From Posidonia oceanica (Eukaryota; Streptophyta; Magnoliopsida; Alismatales; Posidoniaceae), in assembly GCA_037176725.1 (NCBI GenBank), contig JAZBRS010000014.1:75870501-75934500 (forward strand): a DNA stretch of 64,000 nucleotides, written 5' to 3'. Below are positions 1-9,833 of this stretch, piece after piece. The notes beneath the pieces were generated by a model. The model did not search any database, was not told the origin of the DNA, and was given only the letters and a program-made list of their open reading frames with translations. The stretch's first letter is position 1, and each line of letters starts with the position of its first letter. Position numbers and translations under genes: made by a program.

Positions 1-1
1 T

Positions 2-1204
2 ATCTGGGACTTGATCCACACCTCTGCCGAACACCGCGAGGCTTTTCTTCGTGTGTTCCAGGCTGCCCATGTGTCCCAGTCCATTGAGCCTTCAGCCTTG
101 GAGAGCATGGTTGGGTTGATTGCGGAGCCCCAGGTCATCTCTTTTACGAGTGATGAGCTGCCTCCGGCGGGGATTAATCACAACCAACCCCTATTCGTCA
201 CGGTGCAGTTCAAAAACTTTCGCATTCCCCTAACACTGGTTGATAATGGGTCAGGCCTTAACGTCTGCCCCTTGCGTACTGCAACCAAGCTCGGATTCAA
301 AGCCGAGGACATCACGCCAGCCGTGAAGGGAATGACAGCCTTTGACAACACACACCATGACGCTCTAGGGATCCTGATTATTCCTCTTGCTATTGGCCCG
401 GTTGTCTTCGACGTAGAATTCTATGTCGTCGACTTGCAGCCGAACTTCAATCTTCTGCTTGGGCGCCCTTGGCTCCACAAGCATCAGGTCCTTCCTTCGA
501 CCCTCCATCGAATGATAAAGTACCGTCGCGGCGACGATGTCATTGTCGTCATGGCGGAGAACTTTGAGAAGGAGCGGATCGAAGCAGTCTCTCCCGTGTC
601 TTCACAATCTATCCCGTTTGACCCCGAGACTTCTGAAGCCCTATATCGCGTTAATCGGTGTGAGCCGGTTAACTTCATTCCTGATCTTGAACGTGTCAAC
701 TCCTTGACCGTTCACAGCAACCCCTTTCGAATAGTCAAGAATGTATGTCACAGGTGGGGTTACATAAAGGGTACGCCGCTCGGGCGTCACGGCCAGGGGA
801 TCGCAGAGCCGATCGTAGCAGTGGAGCAAAGGAAATCTGAAGGCCTCGGCTACGAGCCCAAGACCAACGAAGATCACTGCTCTCAGCTCAACAATCCAGA
901 ATCAGCCATTCCCAGAGACCTCACTAACTTTACCAGTGCAGGAACCCTGGGATCGACCGACGATCAAGACACGGTACCGACAGAGGATTGGGTGTGTGTT
1001 GAGGACTACTACTCGGATGAGGAGCAGTCTGGCACAACAGAGGCAGTCCCAACCGGCACAGCAGAAACAGTGATCAGAGCAGAGGCCACACAGTCAGTCT
1101 ATTTAGCTCTTCCTCTGGCAGAAACAGCAGGCAGCTCAGCAGGCCCTGTGGCAGAACTGGCAAGTTCCTACTCTTTTGCAGCCACATCAGCTTCCCGAGT
1201 ATAG
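2..1204 (+). CDS. Gag-pro polyprotein fragment with aspartic protease (partial at left edge)
   Basis: The frame is open to the left edge, so no true start is visible. It corresponds to the C-terminal part of the intact gag-pro frame of element C (from about 44160), at roughly 90 percent identity by eye. The protease active site reads V-D-N-G-S-G with its Asp codon at 242-244; DNGS in place of the retroviral DTG/DSG is usual in plant Tat-type elements. Downstream are the NLLLGRPWLH block and a STLH-x-MIKY block, both typical of these proteases, then a G-rich segment (GYIKGTPLGRHGQG). The role is cleavage of the polyprotein in the particle. The frame ends at TAG 1202-1204, where the related copy reads through, so the polyprotein is broken here. 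Confidence 0.88.
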   Translation: MWDLIHTSAEHREAFLRVFQAAHVSQSIEPSALESMVGLIAEPQVISFTSDELPPAGINHNQPLFVTVQFKNFRIPLTLVDNGSGLNVCPLRTATKLGFKAEDITPAVKGMTAFDNTHHDALGILIIPLAIGPVVFDVEFYVVDLQPNFNLLLGRPWLHKHQVLPSTLHRMIKYRRGDDVIVVMAENFEKERIEAVSPVSSQSIPFDPETSEALYRVNRCEPVNFIPDLERVNSLTVHSNPFRIVKNVCHRWGYIKGTPLGRHGQGIAEPIVAVEQRKSEGLGYEPKTNEDHCSQLNNPESAIPRDLTNFTSAGTLGSTDDQDTVPTEDWVCVEDYYSDEEQSGTTEAVPTGTAETVIRAEATQSVYLALPLAETAGSSAGPVAELASSYSFAATSASRV

Positions 1205-1774
1205 ACAGCAGCAGTGCAGGAGTTAGAGACACTCCTTCTCGCAGAATCAAGCATGCTACCAGTGGTCACAGCAACATCAGTGCCACTGTCCCTATCTCTG
1301 GAGGGGCAGTCAATCAACTCTGTCAGCAGCGCGGCTCAGCCCGCTTCAGCAGCCACATCTCCAGGAATGCAGCAGGCGCAGTCCGCTTCACATCCTCCTG
1401 ACAACCAGCAGCAGCTCTCATGGCAAGACCCCATGGTGTCAGAGGCTGCACTCTCTCAGTTACGGCCCGATACAAAAGGCCAACTGAGCACTACACTCTC
1501 CGGGCCCTTGAGCCCTCTGAAGAGCACCCCTGCTTACTCTCCAACAGTGACCCTGGCAGCGTATCCATCTATGGCACCGCTGACTTGTCTATTTGGGCCT
1601 TCTACATCAGAGTTGCCACCATCGGACGCGCCCGTGAACCAGATCATGCAGATTCCAAGGGCAGCAATCCGTCTTGCAGCCGGGCCAGTGCCGCAGGCCC
1701 CCGGCGCCTACTACGTCGACTCCCCCTCGGACGAGGAAGAAGGAGTGGCGATAGAAGCCTAGGTCGATTCTTGG
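1205..1774 (+). pseudogene. Protease-RT spacer of element A, interrupted by stop codons
   Basis: The gag-pro frame continues in phase from 1214 to 1762, ends at TAG 1760-1762, and continues in phase again from 1775. The second stop is CAG in element C, so it is a C-to-T change. The encoded spacer is rich in Ser, Ala, Gln and Pro and has no recognisable domain. Ogre elements of legumes carry an intron between protease and RT. Here the phase is kept through the whole spacer, so no intron is needed to join them. Confidence 0.75.
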
Positions 1775-4700
1775 ATGTCCGACTTAGAGCTACTCTATGA
1801 AGAACAAATCAAGTCGATAGCAGAAGACCTGGCAGAGCATCAAGCCGCAGAAAGGAAAGGGAAAGCCGTGGTTACGGACCCCCCTCTGCATGAAGACCAT
1901 GCCTCTATCATGGTCCTGGAAGAAGACTCAGCAGCGCCGGACTCCCCTAGACTAGATGAGCTCATCACTCTCCAATCAGAAGGCGGGTCTAGGTGCTTTG
2001 TGCAACACATGCCTCATTTGAGCAGCATAGCAAGCGGCAATGCCCAGATCAGCCGCCAGTCTGGCATACCCTCCCCAAGCACACTAGAAGACCCGGAGGA
2101 GGAAGCATCAGTGGTGCAAGCAGCAGCAGTAACAGAGCAGAAAGCAGAATCAGTAACAAAGCAGTCAGCAGCCTCAGCAGCAGAACAGTCAGCAGCATCA
2201 GCAGCAGAATCAGCAAGGCCCTCAGCAGAATTAGCAGAGCACTCAGCAGAATTAGTCAGGCCAGAGCAAACAGCAGAAGGAGTTGCTGAGACGGAAGTCG
2301 CGCACCGAGGCTACAAGAACACTCGAGTAAGCGTGACCATCCGGAAGCGTCACCAGGGCCAGGCAGCGGAACACATGCACTCTTTCGACATCACAAGCCC
2401 TTCCTTTGAGAAAGTGATCCTCTCGGAACTTATTGCTTATGGAGAGGAGGATGATACGGGCATGGATGAGACTGATGAATCATTGCCCGAGTTCCGGCCC
2501 TATGACGACAACCCAGAAGGCCCCAACCTCCATGTTGAAGAAGAAACAGAGGTTGTCAACATCGGCACAGCTGAGGAAGTCAGAGAAGTTCGTATCAGTG
2601 CCCAGCTGTCCTCCCAGGCTCGAGCAGAGTTCACCGCATTCCTGAAAGAATATGCGGATGTCTTCGCCTGGAGTTACGAGGATATGGTCGGCCTTGACAT
2701 AGAAGTTGTGGTGCACAATCTGCCCTTAAACCCGGATGCCAAGCCAGTGAAGCAGAAACTAAGAAGATGGCGACCACAGTGGTTGCTAATGATCAAAGAA
2801 GAGATAATGAAGCAGCTCAGGGTCAACTTTCTGAAGGTCGTTCTTTATCCTGAATGGCTGGCAAACATTGTACCTGTGCCCAAGAAAGATGGCCGAATCC
2901 GGATCTGCATCGACTACAGGGACCTGAACAAGGCGAGTCCCAAGAACGACTTTCCATTGCCTCACATAGACGTCCTAGTCGACAATACAGCGGGCCACAA
3001 GATGCTCTCCTTCATGGACGGCTTTTCTGGATACAATCAAATCAAAATGGCAGAAGAAGACATGGAAAAGACTTCATTCATCACCCCTTGGGGAGTCTTC
3101 TGCTACCAAGTCATGTCGTTCGGCCTGAAAAATGCTGGTGCGACCTATCAGAGGGCCATGACTGCGCTGTTCCACGACCTCATGCACCAAGAATTAAAGG
3201 TCTACGTAGACGATTTGATTGCCAAAATCAAAGAGCCTGAAGATCATCTTACCTGTCTCAAAAAGCTCTTTGACCGTCTACGGAAGTACAAGCTGCGCCT
3301 GAATCCCAAGAAGTGCGTATTCGGGGTGTCTTCTGGCAAATTGCTCGGCTACATTGTTAGTCAAAGGGGGATTGAGGTGGACCCGTTGAAAGCACAAGCC
3401 ATCGTGGACATGCCACCCCCCAGGACTGAAAAAGAAGTCAGAAGTCTGCTTGGGCGTTTACAATATATTAGCCGCTTCATTGCACAGCTTACGCCCATCT
3501 GCGAGCCCATATTCAAGCTCTTGAAGAAGAATGCGCAGATTCACTGGAGCGAGGAGTGTCAGGCTGCATTTGCCAAGATCAAGCAGCTGTTGATCAAGCC
3601 TCCTGTCCTGGTCCCGCCTATACCAGGGAGACCTTTGCTTCTCTACCTTTCTACCACGCAGCATTCCATGGGCGCCGTCTTGGGTCAACATGACGAATCT
3701 GGTAGAAGGGAACGCGCCATCTATTACCTGAGCAAGAAATTTAATGAATGCGAAACCAGGTACAGTACACTAGAGAAGACCTGTTTGTCCCTTGTCTGGG
3801 CTGCACAGAAACTAAGGCACTACATGATGGCATACCCAGTACAGCTCTTATGCCGGCATGATCCTATCAAGTTCCTTTTCCAAAAGCCGACCATGGTGGG
3901 CAGATGTGCTAAGTGGCAAGTGTTATTGTCTCAGTACGACATCACCTTTGTCACACAGAAATCCATGAAGGGTCAGGCCATGGCAGACCATCTTGCTGAC
4001 CTTCCTCTGCCTGAATACCAACCCCTCCAGACACAGTTTCCTGATGAAGACATTCTCTTTGCAATGGAGGACTCTGAGCAAAAAGATCCTGAAGAGCAAG
4101 AGGAATGGCAGCTCTACTTTGATGGTGCAGTCAACAAAAAGGGCCGAGGCGTAGGCGCAGTGCTGACCACGCCCCAAGGACAGATGATTCCCTTCGCGAG
4201 GAAGCTGACTTTCACATGCACAAACAATGAAGCGGAGTATGAAGCATGCATCCTAGGGTTGAAAGTCGCCCTCGAACATGAGGCGCAGAGGCTGCATGTG
4301 CACGGTGATGCCATGCTGGTAATTTCTCAAGTGAACGGCGACTGGAGGACAAAAGATCCCAAGCTTGTGCCGTATCACGAACACCTACTGAGGCTGATGG
4401 AAGAATTTGAGAGCATCTGCTTCACATACATGAACAGAGCCAAGAACGCGTACGCAGACGCATTGGCAACTTTGGCATCCTGGCTCACTATATCTGAAGA
4501 CAGTGCAGTGGATGTATCTGTTACTCGCATTGAGCAGCCTGCATATTGCCTGAACATAGAAGAGGCGGATCCAGCAGAGGAGCAGCCCTGGTATCGAGAT
4601 ATAAAATCTTTCCTAGAGTCCGGCACTTTTCCTCCCGATACCGCAGCAGCAGACAAGAGAACTCTGGCGCGTCTGGCGTCAAAGTATGTGTTGGGGGCTG

Positions 4701-5830
4701 GGCAGCTATACAGAAGGTCATACAATCAGATGCTACTGCGCTGCCTGAACAAATCGGAGGCTGACACGCTGATGCTCCAAGTGCATGCGGGGACCTGTGG
4801 CCCGCACATGAACGGCGTCCTCCTGGCCAAGAAGATCATGCTGCAAGGATATTTCTGGCAGACCATGGAAGCCGACTGCTGCCGGTTCGTGCGTAGATGC
4901 CACAACTGTCAGATTCATGGTAACTTCATCAAGGCCCCTCCACATCAGCTGCACAACATGTCCTCGCCGTGGCCTTTCTCCACCTGGGGGATCGATGTCA
5001 TTGGCGCCATCCACCCTGCTGCTTCAAATGGTCATCGTTACATTCTGGTAGCGATCGATTACTTTACCAAGTGGGTGGAAGCAGCCTCTTACAGAACAGT
5101 CACCGCTGTGGCAACAGAAAAATTTATCAGAAACAATATCGTTGCCCGATATGGGGTTCTGCACTTAGTCGTCTCTGATAATGGCACAAACTTCATTGCC
5201 AGAAGGATCGAGGAATTCCTGCAGAGTCTTAAGATCAAGCATCATCGATCCTCACCCTATCGGCCACAGATGAACGGAGCTGTGGAGTCTGCAAACAAGA
5301 ACATTGTCAAGATTCTGAAGAAAATGGCAGAAACCCACAAGGATTGGCACGACAAGCTCCCGTACGCACTCTGGGCGTACAGGACATCAATCCGGACCTC
5401 TACAGGAGCCACCCCGTACTCTCTGGTGTACGGAATGGAAGCGGTGTTACCGGTTGAAGTAGAGATCCCCTCTCTGTGGATCCTACGAGAAGCTGGGTTG
5501 GAAGAGGCAGAATGGGTCGAAGACCGCTGCATCCAATTGAACTTAATTGATGAGCGCAGACTGCAAGCTATGCACAATGCTCACTGCTATCAGAAGCGGA
5601 TGGCCAGAGCATTCCTGAAGAAGGTCCAACCCAGAAGCTTTCAGCCAGGGGACCTTGTCTTGCGCGCCATTCATTTACCTGATGGTCGAGGGAAATTCCG
5701 ACCCAATTGGTGTGGCCCCTTTGTGGTCAAGCAGATCTTTTCGGGAGGCGCTGCAACTCTTGAGGATATGGACCGGGTCGAGCAGTCTGAGCCCGTCAAC
5801 CTCTGCTATCTGAAGAAGTACTATCAGTAG
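1775..5830 (+). CDS. Pol polyprotein: RT, RNase H, second RNase H, integrase
   Basis: This 1351-codon frame is open throughout. After an Ala/Ser/Gln-rich spacer (about residues 100-170) comes RT, with KKDGRIRICIDYRDLNKASP, then YVDDL at residues 477-481. The gypsy-type RNase H follows (YLSTTQHSMGAVL to ADHLADLPLP). A second, archaeal-like RNase H starts at YFDGA (Asp 783) and has NEAEYEA and NAYADALA acidic motifs; this duplicate domain is the hallmark of the Tat/Ogre group. Integrase has an H-H-C-C finger (VHAGTCGPH, CHNC) and catalytic Asp1074, Asp1135 and Glu1171; the last two are separated by 35 residues, the canonical spacing. It ends in an RGKFRPNW block. All catalytic residues looked for are present. 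The Met at 1775 follows a stop and is not a natural start: the natural protein is the longer gag-pro-pol polyprotein. Confidence 0.95.
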   Translation: MSDLELLYEEQIKSIAEDLAEHQAAERKGKAVVTDPPLHEDHASIMVLEEDSAAPDSPRLDELITLQSEGGSRCFVQHMPHLSSIASGNAQISRQSGIPSPSTLEDPEEEASVVQAAAVTEQKAESVTKQSAASAAEQSAASAAESARPSAELAEHSAELVRPEQTAEGVAETEVAHRGYKNTRVSVTIRKRHQGQAAEHMHSFDITSPSFEKVILSELIAYGEEDDTGMDETDESLPEFRPYDDNPEGPNLHVEEETEVVNIGTAEEVREVRISAQLSSQARAEFTAFLKEYADVFAWSYEDMVGLDIEVVVHNLPLNPDAKPVKQKLRRWRPQWLLMIKEEIMKQLRVNFLKVVLYPEWLANIVPVPKKDGRIRICIDYRDLNKASPKNDFPLPHIDVLVDNTAGHKMLSFMDGFSGYNQIKMAEEDMEKTSFITPWGVFCYQVMSFGLKNAGATYQRAMTALFHDLMHQELKVYVDDLIAKIKEPEDHLTCLKKLFDRLRKYKLRLNPKKCVFGVSSGKLLGYIVSQRGIEVDPLKAQAIVDMPPPRTEKEVRSLLGRLQYISRFIAQLTPICEPIFKLLKKNAQIHWSEECQAAFAKIKQLLIKPPVLVPPIPGRPLLLYLSTTQHSMGAVLGQHDESGRRERAIYYLSKKFNECETRYSTLEKTCLSLVWAAQKLRHYMMAYPVQLLCRHDPIKFLFQKPTMVGRCAKWQVLLSQYDITFVTQKSMKGQAMADHLADLPLPEYQPLQTQFPDEDILFAMEDSEQKDPEEQEEWQLYFDGAVNKKGRGVGAVLTTPQGQMIPFARKLTFTCTNNEAEYEACILGLKVALEHEAQRLHVHGDAMLVISQVNGDWRTKDPKLVPYHEHLLRLMEEFESICFTYMNRAKNAYADALATLASWLTISEDSAVDVSVTRIEQPAYCLNIEEADPAEEQPWYRDIKSFLESGTFPPDTAAADKRTLARLASKYVLGAGQLYRRSYNQMLLRCLNKSEADTLMLQVHAGTCGPHMNGVLLAKKIMLQGYFWQTMEADCCRFVRRCHNCQIHGNFIKAPPHQLHNMSSPWPFSTWGIDVIGAIHPAASNGHRYILVAIDYFTKWVEAASYRTVTAVATEKFIRNNIVARYGVLHLVVSDNGTNFIARRIEEFLQSLKIKHHRSSPYRPQMNGAVESANKNIVKILKKMAETHKDWHDKLPYALWAYRTSIRTSTGATPYSLVYGMEAVLPVEVEIPSLWILREAGLEEAEWVEDRCIQLNLIDERRLQAMHNAHCYQKRMARAFLKKVQPRSFQPGDLVLRAIHLPDGRGKFRPNWCGPFVVKQIFSGGAATLEDMDRVEQSEPVNLCYLKKYYQ

Positions 5831-7331
5831 CCGAAAGCGGCCCCGTTGCAGATGCCCTTCTCCCACTTGCACTTGCATTCTCGCCTCTTGCCACATCTTT
5901 TCAAATCATCATCGTCATCCTTTCAACTCTTGCATTCTCTCTCTCCAAAATCATCATCGTCATCCTCTCAAGCATTGTATCTTTGGCCCGGTGATGAAAA
6001 CCAGAAGTGCTTGCCTGCTCTGGAAAGAGTCACCCTACCTCACCTGGCACTACTCAGATGTCTTAGCTAGTGAGGGAGCCACCACCAACGAGGACAGGCG
6101 AACCGCCTAATCTCGCAAGGACATACACCTCTGAGGGAGAAAAAATGTTAGGATGTGAGTCTGGAAAAAGCGAGAGTAAACACCTAGGTTTGGGCACATC
6201 CAAGGAACAGAAGACGAAGACAGAAGCCGGCCCTAGAGATAGGGGTGTGCAGTCTAACCCTGCTCCTTCCACCCATCACACAGCAGACCCAAAACCTAAA
6301 TCCATTACATTTCAAACACCCTCCTTTTGCCACCAAAATGGGGATAGCAAAAGCCTGAAAAAAAAAAAGAGAAAAGCAAAACAACAAGCCAAAAAAAAAA
6401 GAGAAAAGAGATAGAACAAAAACCCAAAAAAAAAGGGAAAAAGCAAGCAAAGCAAAAAAAAAGCAAAAAAAAGAAAAGAAAAATAACACACAACAAAAAA
6501 AAAGAGAAGAAGAAAAAAAATGCAGCCCGAAAAGCACAGGCACCATTATCCCCCATGCTTCACTAGAGATCCCCAGCATGTCGAGCTTAAAAGAATCTAC
6601 CACATCCCTTCAAGAGCGAACACTCACCCTTCTCCTGGCTAGGGGCAGAGAAAGACTGCATACCTATGAGGGAGAAATCAATCAAGAAAAAAAAAGAGAG
6701 CTGAAAGAATAGGTGTAGGTCTTGAGAGTTTGGCCAAATAGCCTGTCTCACCACACCACCACCTGTACAATGCCAACACCTGTTCCGGAGTGCCACCAGC
6801 AAGCCAAGAGTCTAGGTAGGGCCCAGTGAGTCAGGGACCACCCCCTTCCTTTGCAGCAGGCACCAAGCACTCCGTATGCTGAGGGCATCCAAGCATACTC
6901 ATTCATCCAAGCATACTCATTCATCCAAGCATACTACTCATCTTCATAAGCATATCACCTGCATCATGCATACATGCATCTTCTTCTATCATTCCTTTTC
7001 CTATCAATTTCTCCCGCTCTGCAACGCGCTTCGGCCCTGAGACAGTACTCCTCCCCAGCAGAGCATATCGACGCCACTCGAGCTGCGCTGGTCCAGATCC
7101 CCTGCCAGCCCTCGCCCCCTTACCCGCAAGACTGCTGCAGAATCCCCCTTGCTTATTTGAGCTTAATTGCTATGTTCTGTTATCAACTGCTATGATGCTT
7201 ATGGAACTACATTTTCAGTCTCAGCTTCTGCTTGTTGTCAATGACTACATACCTGCGAGATCTGACTGTTTATTGATAGCAGGTACCTTCAAGCTCTGCA
7301 ACTATCAGCCTGTGTCTCTACGATCAGCGCA
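5831..7331 (+). other. Non-coding spacer between pol and the accessory ORF (element A)
   Basis: No supported gene. The stretch is collinear with 47257-48744 of element C. It begins with two copies of a TCATCATCGTCATCCT-containing segment, then has an A-rich purine tract at about 6355-6520. It also holds short CAAGCATACTCATTCATC repeats at about 6890-6950. Short frames here are not conserved in length between A and C. A sub-genomic promoter or splice acceptor for the next ORF could lie here but none is evident. Confidence 0.7.
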
Positions 7332-8534
7332 ATGGGCTTCCCAACTCTGCTGACTCCCGCACACTGCTCGGAGACCCTGCGAGAATGGATCGTCAGGCTC
7401 ACTCAGGAAGACAGTGAGAAGCTGCGCCTCTGGGGGATCCCAACTAAACTGCTGAAGGCCGCTGACGTGGAAGTCAGCCGTCACCTTCTGTGTGCCGCCG
7501 CAAGATTCTGGAAACCGGCGCACCATGTCTTTCGCTTTGGCAAAACTGAGCTGACACCTACACTGGAAGAGGTGCGTCGAATCTGCGGCTTTTCCAAGAT
7601 CCTGGGGCCGCCTGTTTTCATGAGGCGAGATGGATATCTCAAGGTCCTGAGCCAGCTAACTGGGCTCCCCACTCGAACCTGCCAACAAAGACTGATCTGC
7701 ACCAGTGGGCCTGAACCTATGCTTCGCCTTGCGCACTTCGATGATATCATGAACAAGCGCGCAGAACTCGGAGATGAGCTGTGGCTCCGAGGATTTGTTA
7801 TCCGCTTCCTAGGCGAGCTGATCTTTACTCATGGCCGACTAACGGTGGCCATTGAGGTTGCAGAGATTGCATTAGCTGTGGTGACCCAACACATAGACCT
7901 GGCACCAGTTGTCCTGGTAGAGACCTATCGCGGGCTGGACCGCGTCTCTCAACGCTGCCGCCACTTCCACGGTTGCGGAGTACTCATACAAGTCTGGCTG
8001 ACTGCGCACTTAGAGATGAACCTCTTGCGCTCTCAAGTGCATGCCTTTGAAGCTTACTGCAGCAGCGCCCGTGCCAAGATAGACAAGAGCGTCAAAGAAG
8101 AATACGAGAGGCTGTCAGCACTGACGGACAACGCTGTAACCTGGCGTATTGTCACCTCTGTAGCTGAGCCATTTACTGTCTTCTTCAGCGCACGCAGCGC
8201 ACGGCTGATCTTTCTACCAGGCTTCACAGCAGGCGTAGAGTACCATCCAATCAGGGTCATGCGCCAGTTCGGCTTCCAGCAGAGCGCCTTCATTGACAGT
8301 ACAGCGCCCAAGCTTCTACAGATGTACCCTCTCAGCACAACTGCCCCAACCAAGAAGCTCGCTAGTCTGATGCAGCATGGGGTCCAATCAACAGACATTG
8401 CAGCAGTGAGAGGTGTAGGATGCACCCCAGAATATGAAGCTGAAGTCCGAGAGCTCTGGCCTATTTCTGAGGTCCCGCCAGGCGGCCCCCTATTCCTAGA
8501 CTCCAGGCAGTCGAAGAAGGCCCGAACTGACTAG
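7332..8534 (+). CDS. Accessory ORF downstream of pol, 400 aa, retroelement-associated plant domain (DUF7745-like)
   Basis: An ATG-to-TAG frame of 400 codons lies between pol and the 3' repeats, in the same sense as pol. Element C has an ORF of identical length at 48745-49947 and about 86 percent amino-acid identity by my count. The N-terminal half (RHLLCAAARFWKPAHHVFRF, then ELTPTLEEVRRICGF) resembles a domain found in plant retroelement-linked proteins, which I recall as DUF7745 and which has been seen in extra ORFs of Ogre-type elements; this match is from memory. No signal peptide, clear membrane segment or catalytic motif is visible. The C terminus is basic (SKKART), possibly nuclear or nucleic-acid binding. 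Ogre elements normally carry their extra ORF upstream of gag; here it is after pol. The function is unknown. Confidence 0.8.
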   Translation: MGFPTLLTPAHCSETLREWIVRLTQEDSEKLRLWGIPTKLLKAADVEVSRHLLCAAARFWKPAHHVFRFGKTELTPTLEEVRRICGFSKILGPPVFMRRDGYLKVLSQLTGLPTRTCQQRLICTSGPEPMLRLAHFDDIMNKRAELGDELWLRGFVIRFLGELIFTHGRLTVAIEVAEIALAVVTQHIDLAPVVLVETYRGLDRVSQRCRHFHGCGVLIQVWLTAHLEMNLLRSQVHAFEAYCSSARAKIDKSVKEEYERLSALTDNAVTWRIVTSVAEPFTVFFSARSARLIFLPGFTAGVEYHPIRVMRQFGFQQSAFIDSTAPKLLQMYPLSTTAPTKKLASLMQHGVQSTDIAAVRGVGCTPEYEAEVRELWPISEVPPGGPLFLDSRQSKKARTD

Positions 8535-8849
8535 GCCATTGTGCAATCATCATGTGGTCTTCTTTCAAGCCATGCTGTACCTCTTTTGGCCTGCCACAGG
8601 CATTGTACTCATCAAGTTTTATCAATGAAAAAACTGTTTCTGCTATCTGCTTGCACTACAAGACTGTTCAATGCATTGCATATTCATTATCATCATCATC
8701 TCAGGCCCTCTGGCCAGACTTGCAGCCATCACAATGCAGCAAAGTCCCCAGCACCCAATCCGGAGCCCAGAACCTCTGCGGACCCGCGTCGTCAAGCTAT
8801 GCCATCTGGCGTCCCCAGCTGGTCGCCCCCAGCTGGATCATCATCCCCT
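8535..8849 (+). other. Spacer after accessory ORF (element A)
   Basis: Non-coding and collinear with 49948-50261 of element C. It leads into the tandem repeats. It contains an early CCAGCTGG...CCAGCTGG inverted repeat near 8817-8836 of the kind multiplied in element C. Confidence 0.55.
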
Positions 8850-9182
8850 GCGGGCTGGCACCCCAAACTGCTCGGCGAAAGGTCCGTCAACCTCTCATCC
8901 TCCTCAGCTGATCATCCCCAACTGAGTCCCCTGCGGGCTGGCACCCCAAACTGCTCGGCGAAAGGTCCGTCAACCTGTCATCCTCCTCAGCTGATCATCC
9001 CCAGCTGAGTCCCCTGCGGGCTGGCACCCCAAACTGCTCGGCGAAAGGTCCGTCAACCTGTCATCCTCCTCAGCTAATCATCCCCAGCTGAGTCCTCAGC
9101 GGGCTGGTACCCCAAACTACTCGTCTGACAAGCACGACAATCTTGTCATCACCCTTGCTTTCGATGCCAAGGACGCGTTGGC
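8850..9182 (+). repeat. 83-bp tandem repeat in 3' UTR of element A
   Basis: The unit begins GCGGGCTGGCACCCCAAACT. Starts at 8850, 8933, 9016 and 9099 are exactly 83 bp apart. Each unit holds an inverted repeat around CTCAGCTG and CAGCTGAG. Element C has the same family with a 114-bp unit. This is the known hypervariable 3' UTR zone of Tat-lineage elements. Confidence 0.85.
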
Positions 9183-9185
9183 CAG

Positions 9186-9280
9186 CCCCTGGTGTCATCC
9201 CTGACACCAGGGGCATCTTTTGATCGCCCCTTGGTATCATTCTTCCCCTCTTTCCCCTATGATATTCCTGGTGTCATAGG
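9186..9280 (+). other. Two inverted repeats (hairpin candidates) in 3' UTR of element A
   Basis: CCCCTGGTGTCA at 9186-9197 pairs with TGACACCAGGGG at 9202-9213: 12 bp with a 4-nt loop. CCTATGATA at 9256-9264 pairs with TGTCATAGG at 9272-9280, with one T.G pair. Equivalent hairpins occur in element C with compensated changes. Confidence 0.7.
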
Positions 9281-9378
9281 ATGATTTCTTCTCATCATTA
9301 CCTCATCCCCTCTTTACCGGCCGATAAGTCCGATATCTTATCAATCAATCATTCTCATCATTTCCTTATCCCCACTTT

Positions 9379-9800
9379 CTCATCATGATCTCATCCCCCT
9401 CTTTAGCAATAGCTCTCATCATGATCTCATCCCCCTCTTTAGCAATAGTTCTCATCATGATCTCATCCCCTCTTTAGCAATAGCTCTCATCATGATCTCA
9501 TCCCCCTCTTTAGCAATAGCTCTCATCATGATCTCACCCCCTCTTTAGCAATAATTCTTATCATGATCTCATCCCCCTCTTTAGCAATAGCTCTCATCAT
9601 GATCTCACCCCCCTCTTTAGCAGTAATTCTCATCATGATCTCACCCCCTCTTTAGCAATAACTCTCATCATGATCTCACCCCCTCTTTAGCAGTAACTCT
9701 CATCATGATCTCATCCCCTCTTTATCTCATCATGATCTCATCCCCTCTTTAGCAGTAACTCTCATCATGATCTCACCCCCCTCTTTAGCAATAGTTCTCA
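9379..9800 (+). repeat. About 34-36 bp tandem repeat (TCATCATGATCTCATCCCC) in element A
   Basis: About a dozen imperfect copies of a unit built on CTCATCATGATCTCATCCCC followed by CTCTTTAGCAATA. Unit length varies, so no reading frame is held. Each unit carries the short palindrome ATCATGAT. Element C has the same family as a much more regular 36-bp array. Confidence 0.88.
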
Positions 9801-9833
9801 TCAATACCTCATCCCCTCTTATCAACAATCAAG

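Noticed and set aside
1205..1774. Ogre-type intron between protease and RT
   Set aside because: The frame is kept across the spacer in A and C apart from point stops; no convincing donor and acceptor pair is needed.
1775..5830. Endogenous pararetrovirus (caulimovirid) pol
   Set aside because: Integrase follows the RNase H domains, the element has LTRs with primer site and polypurine tract, and no movement-protein motif is seen.
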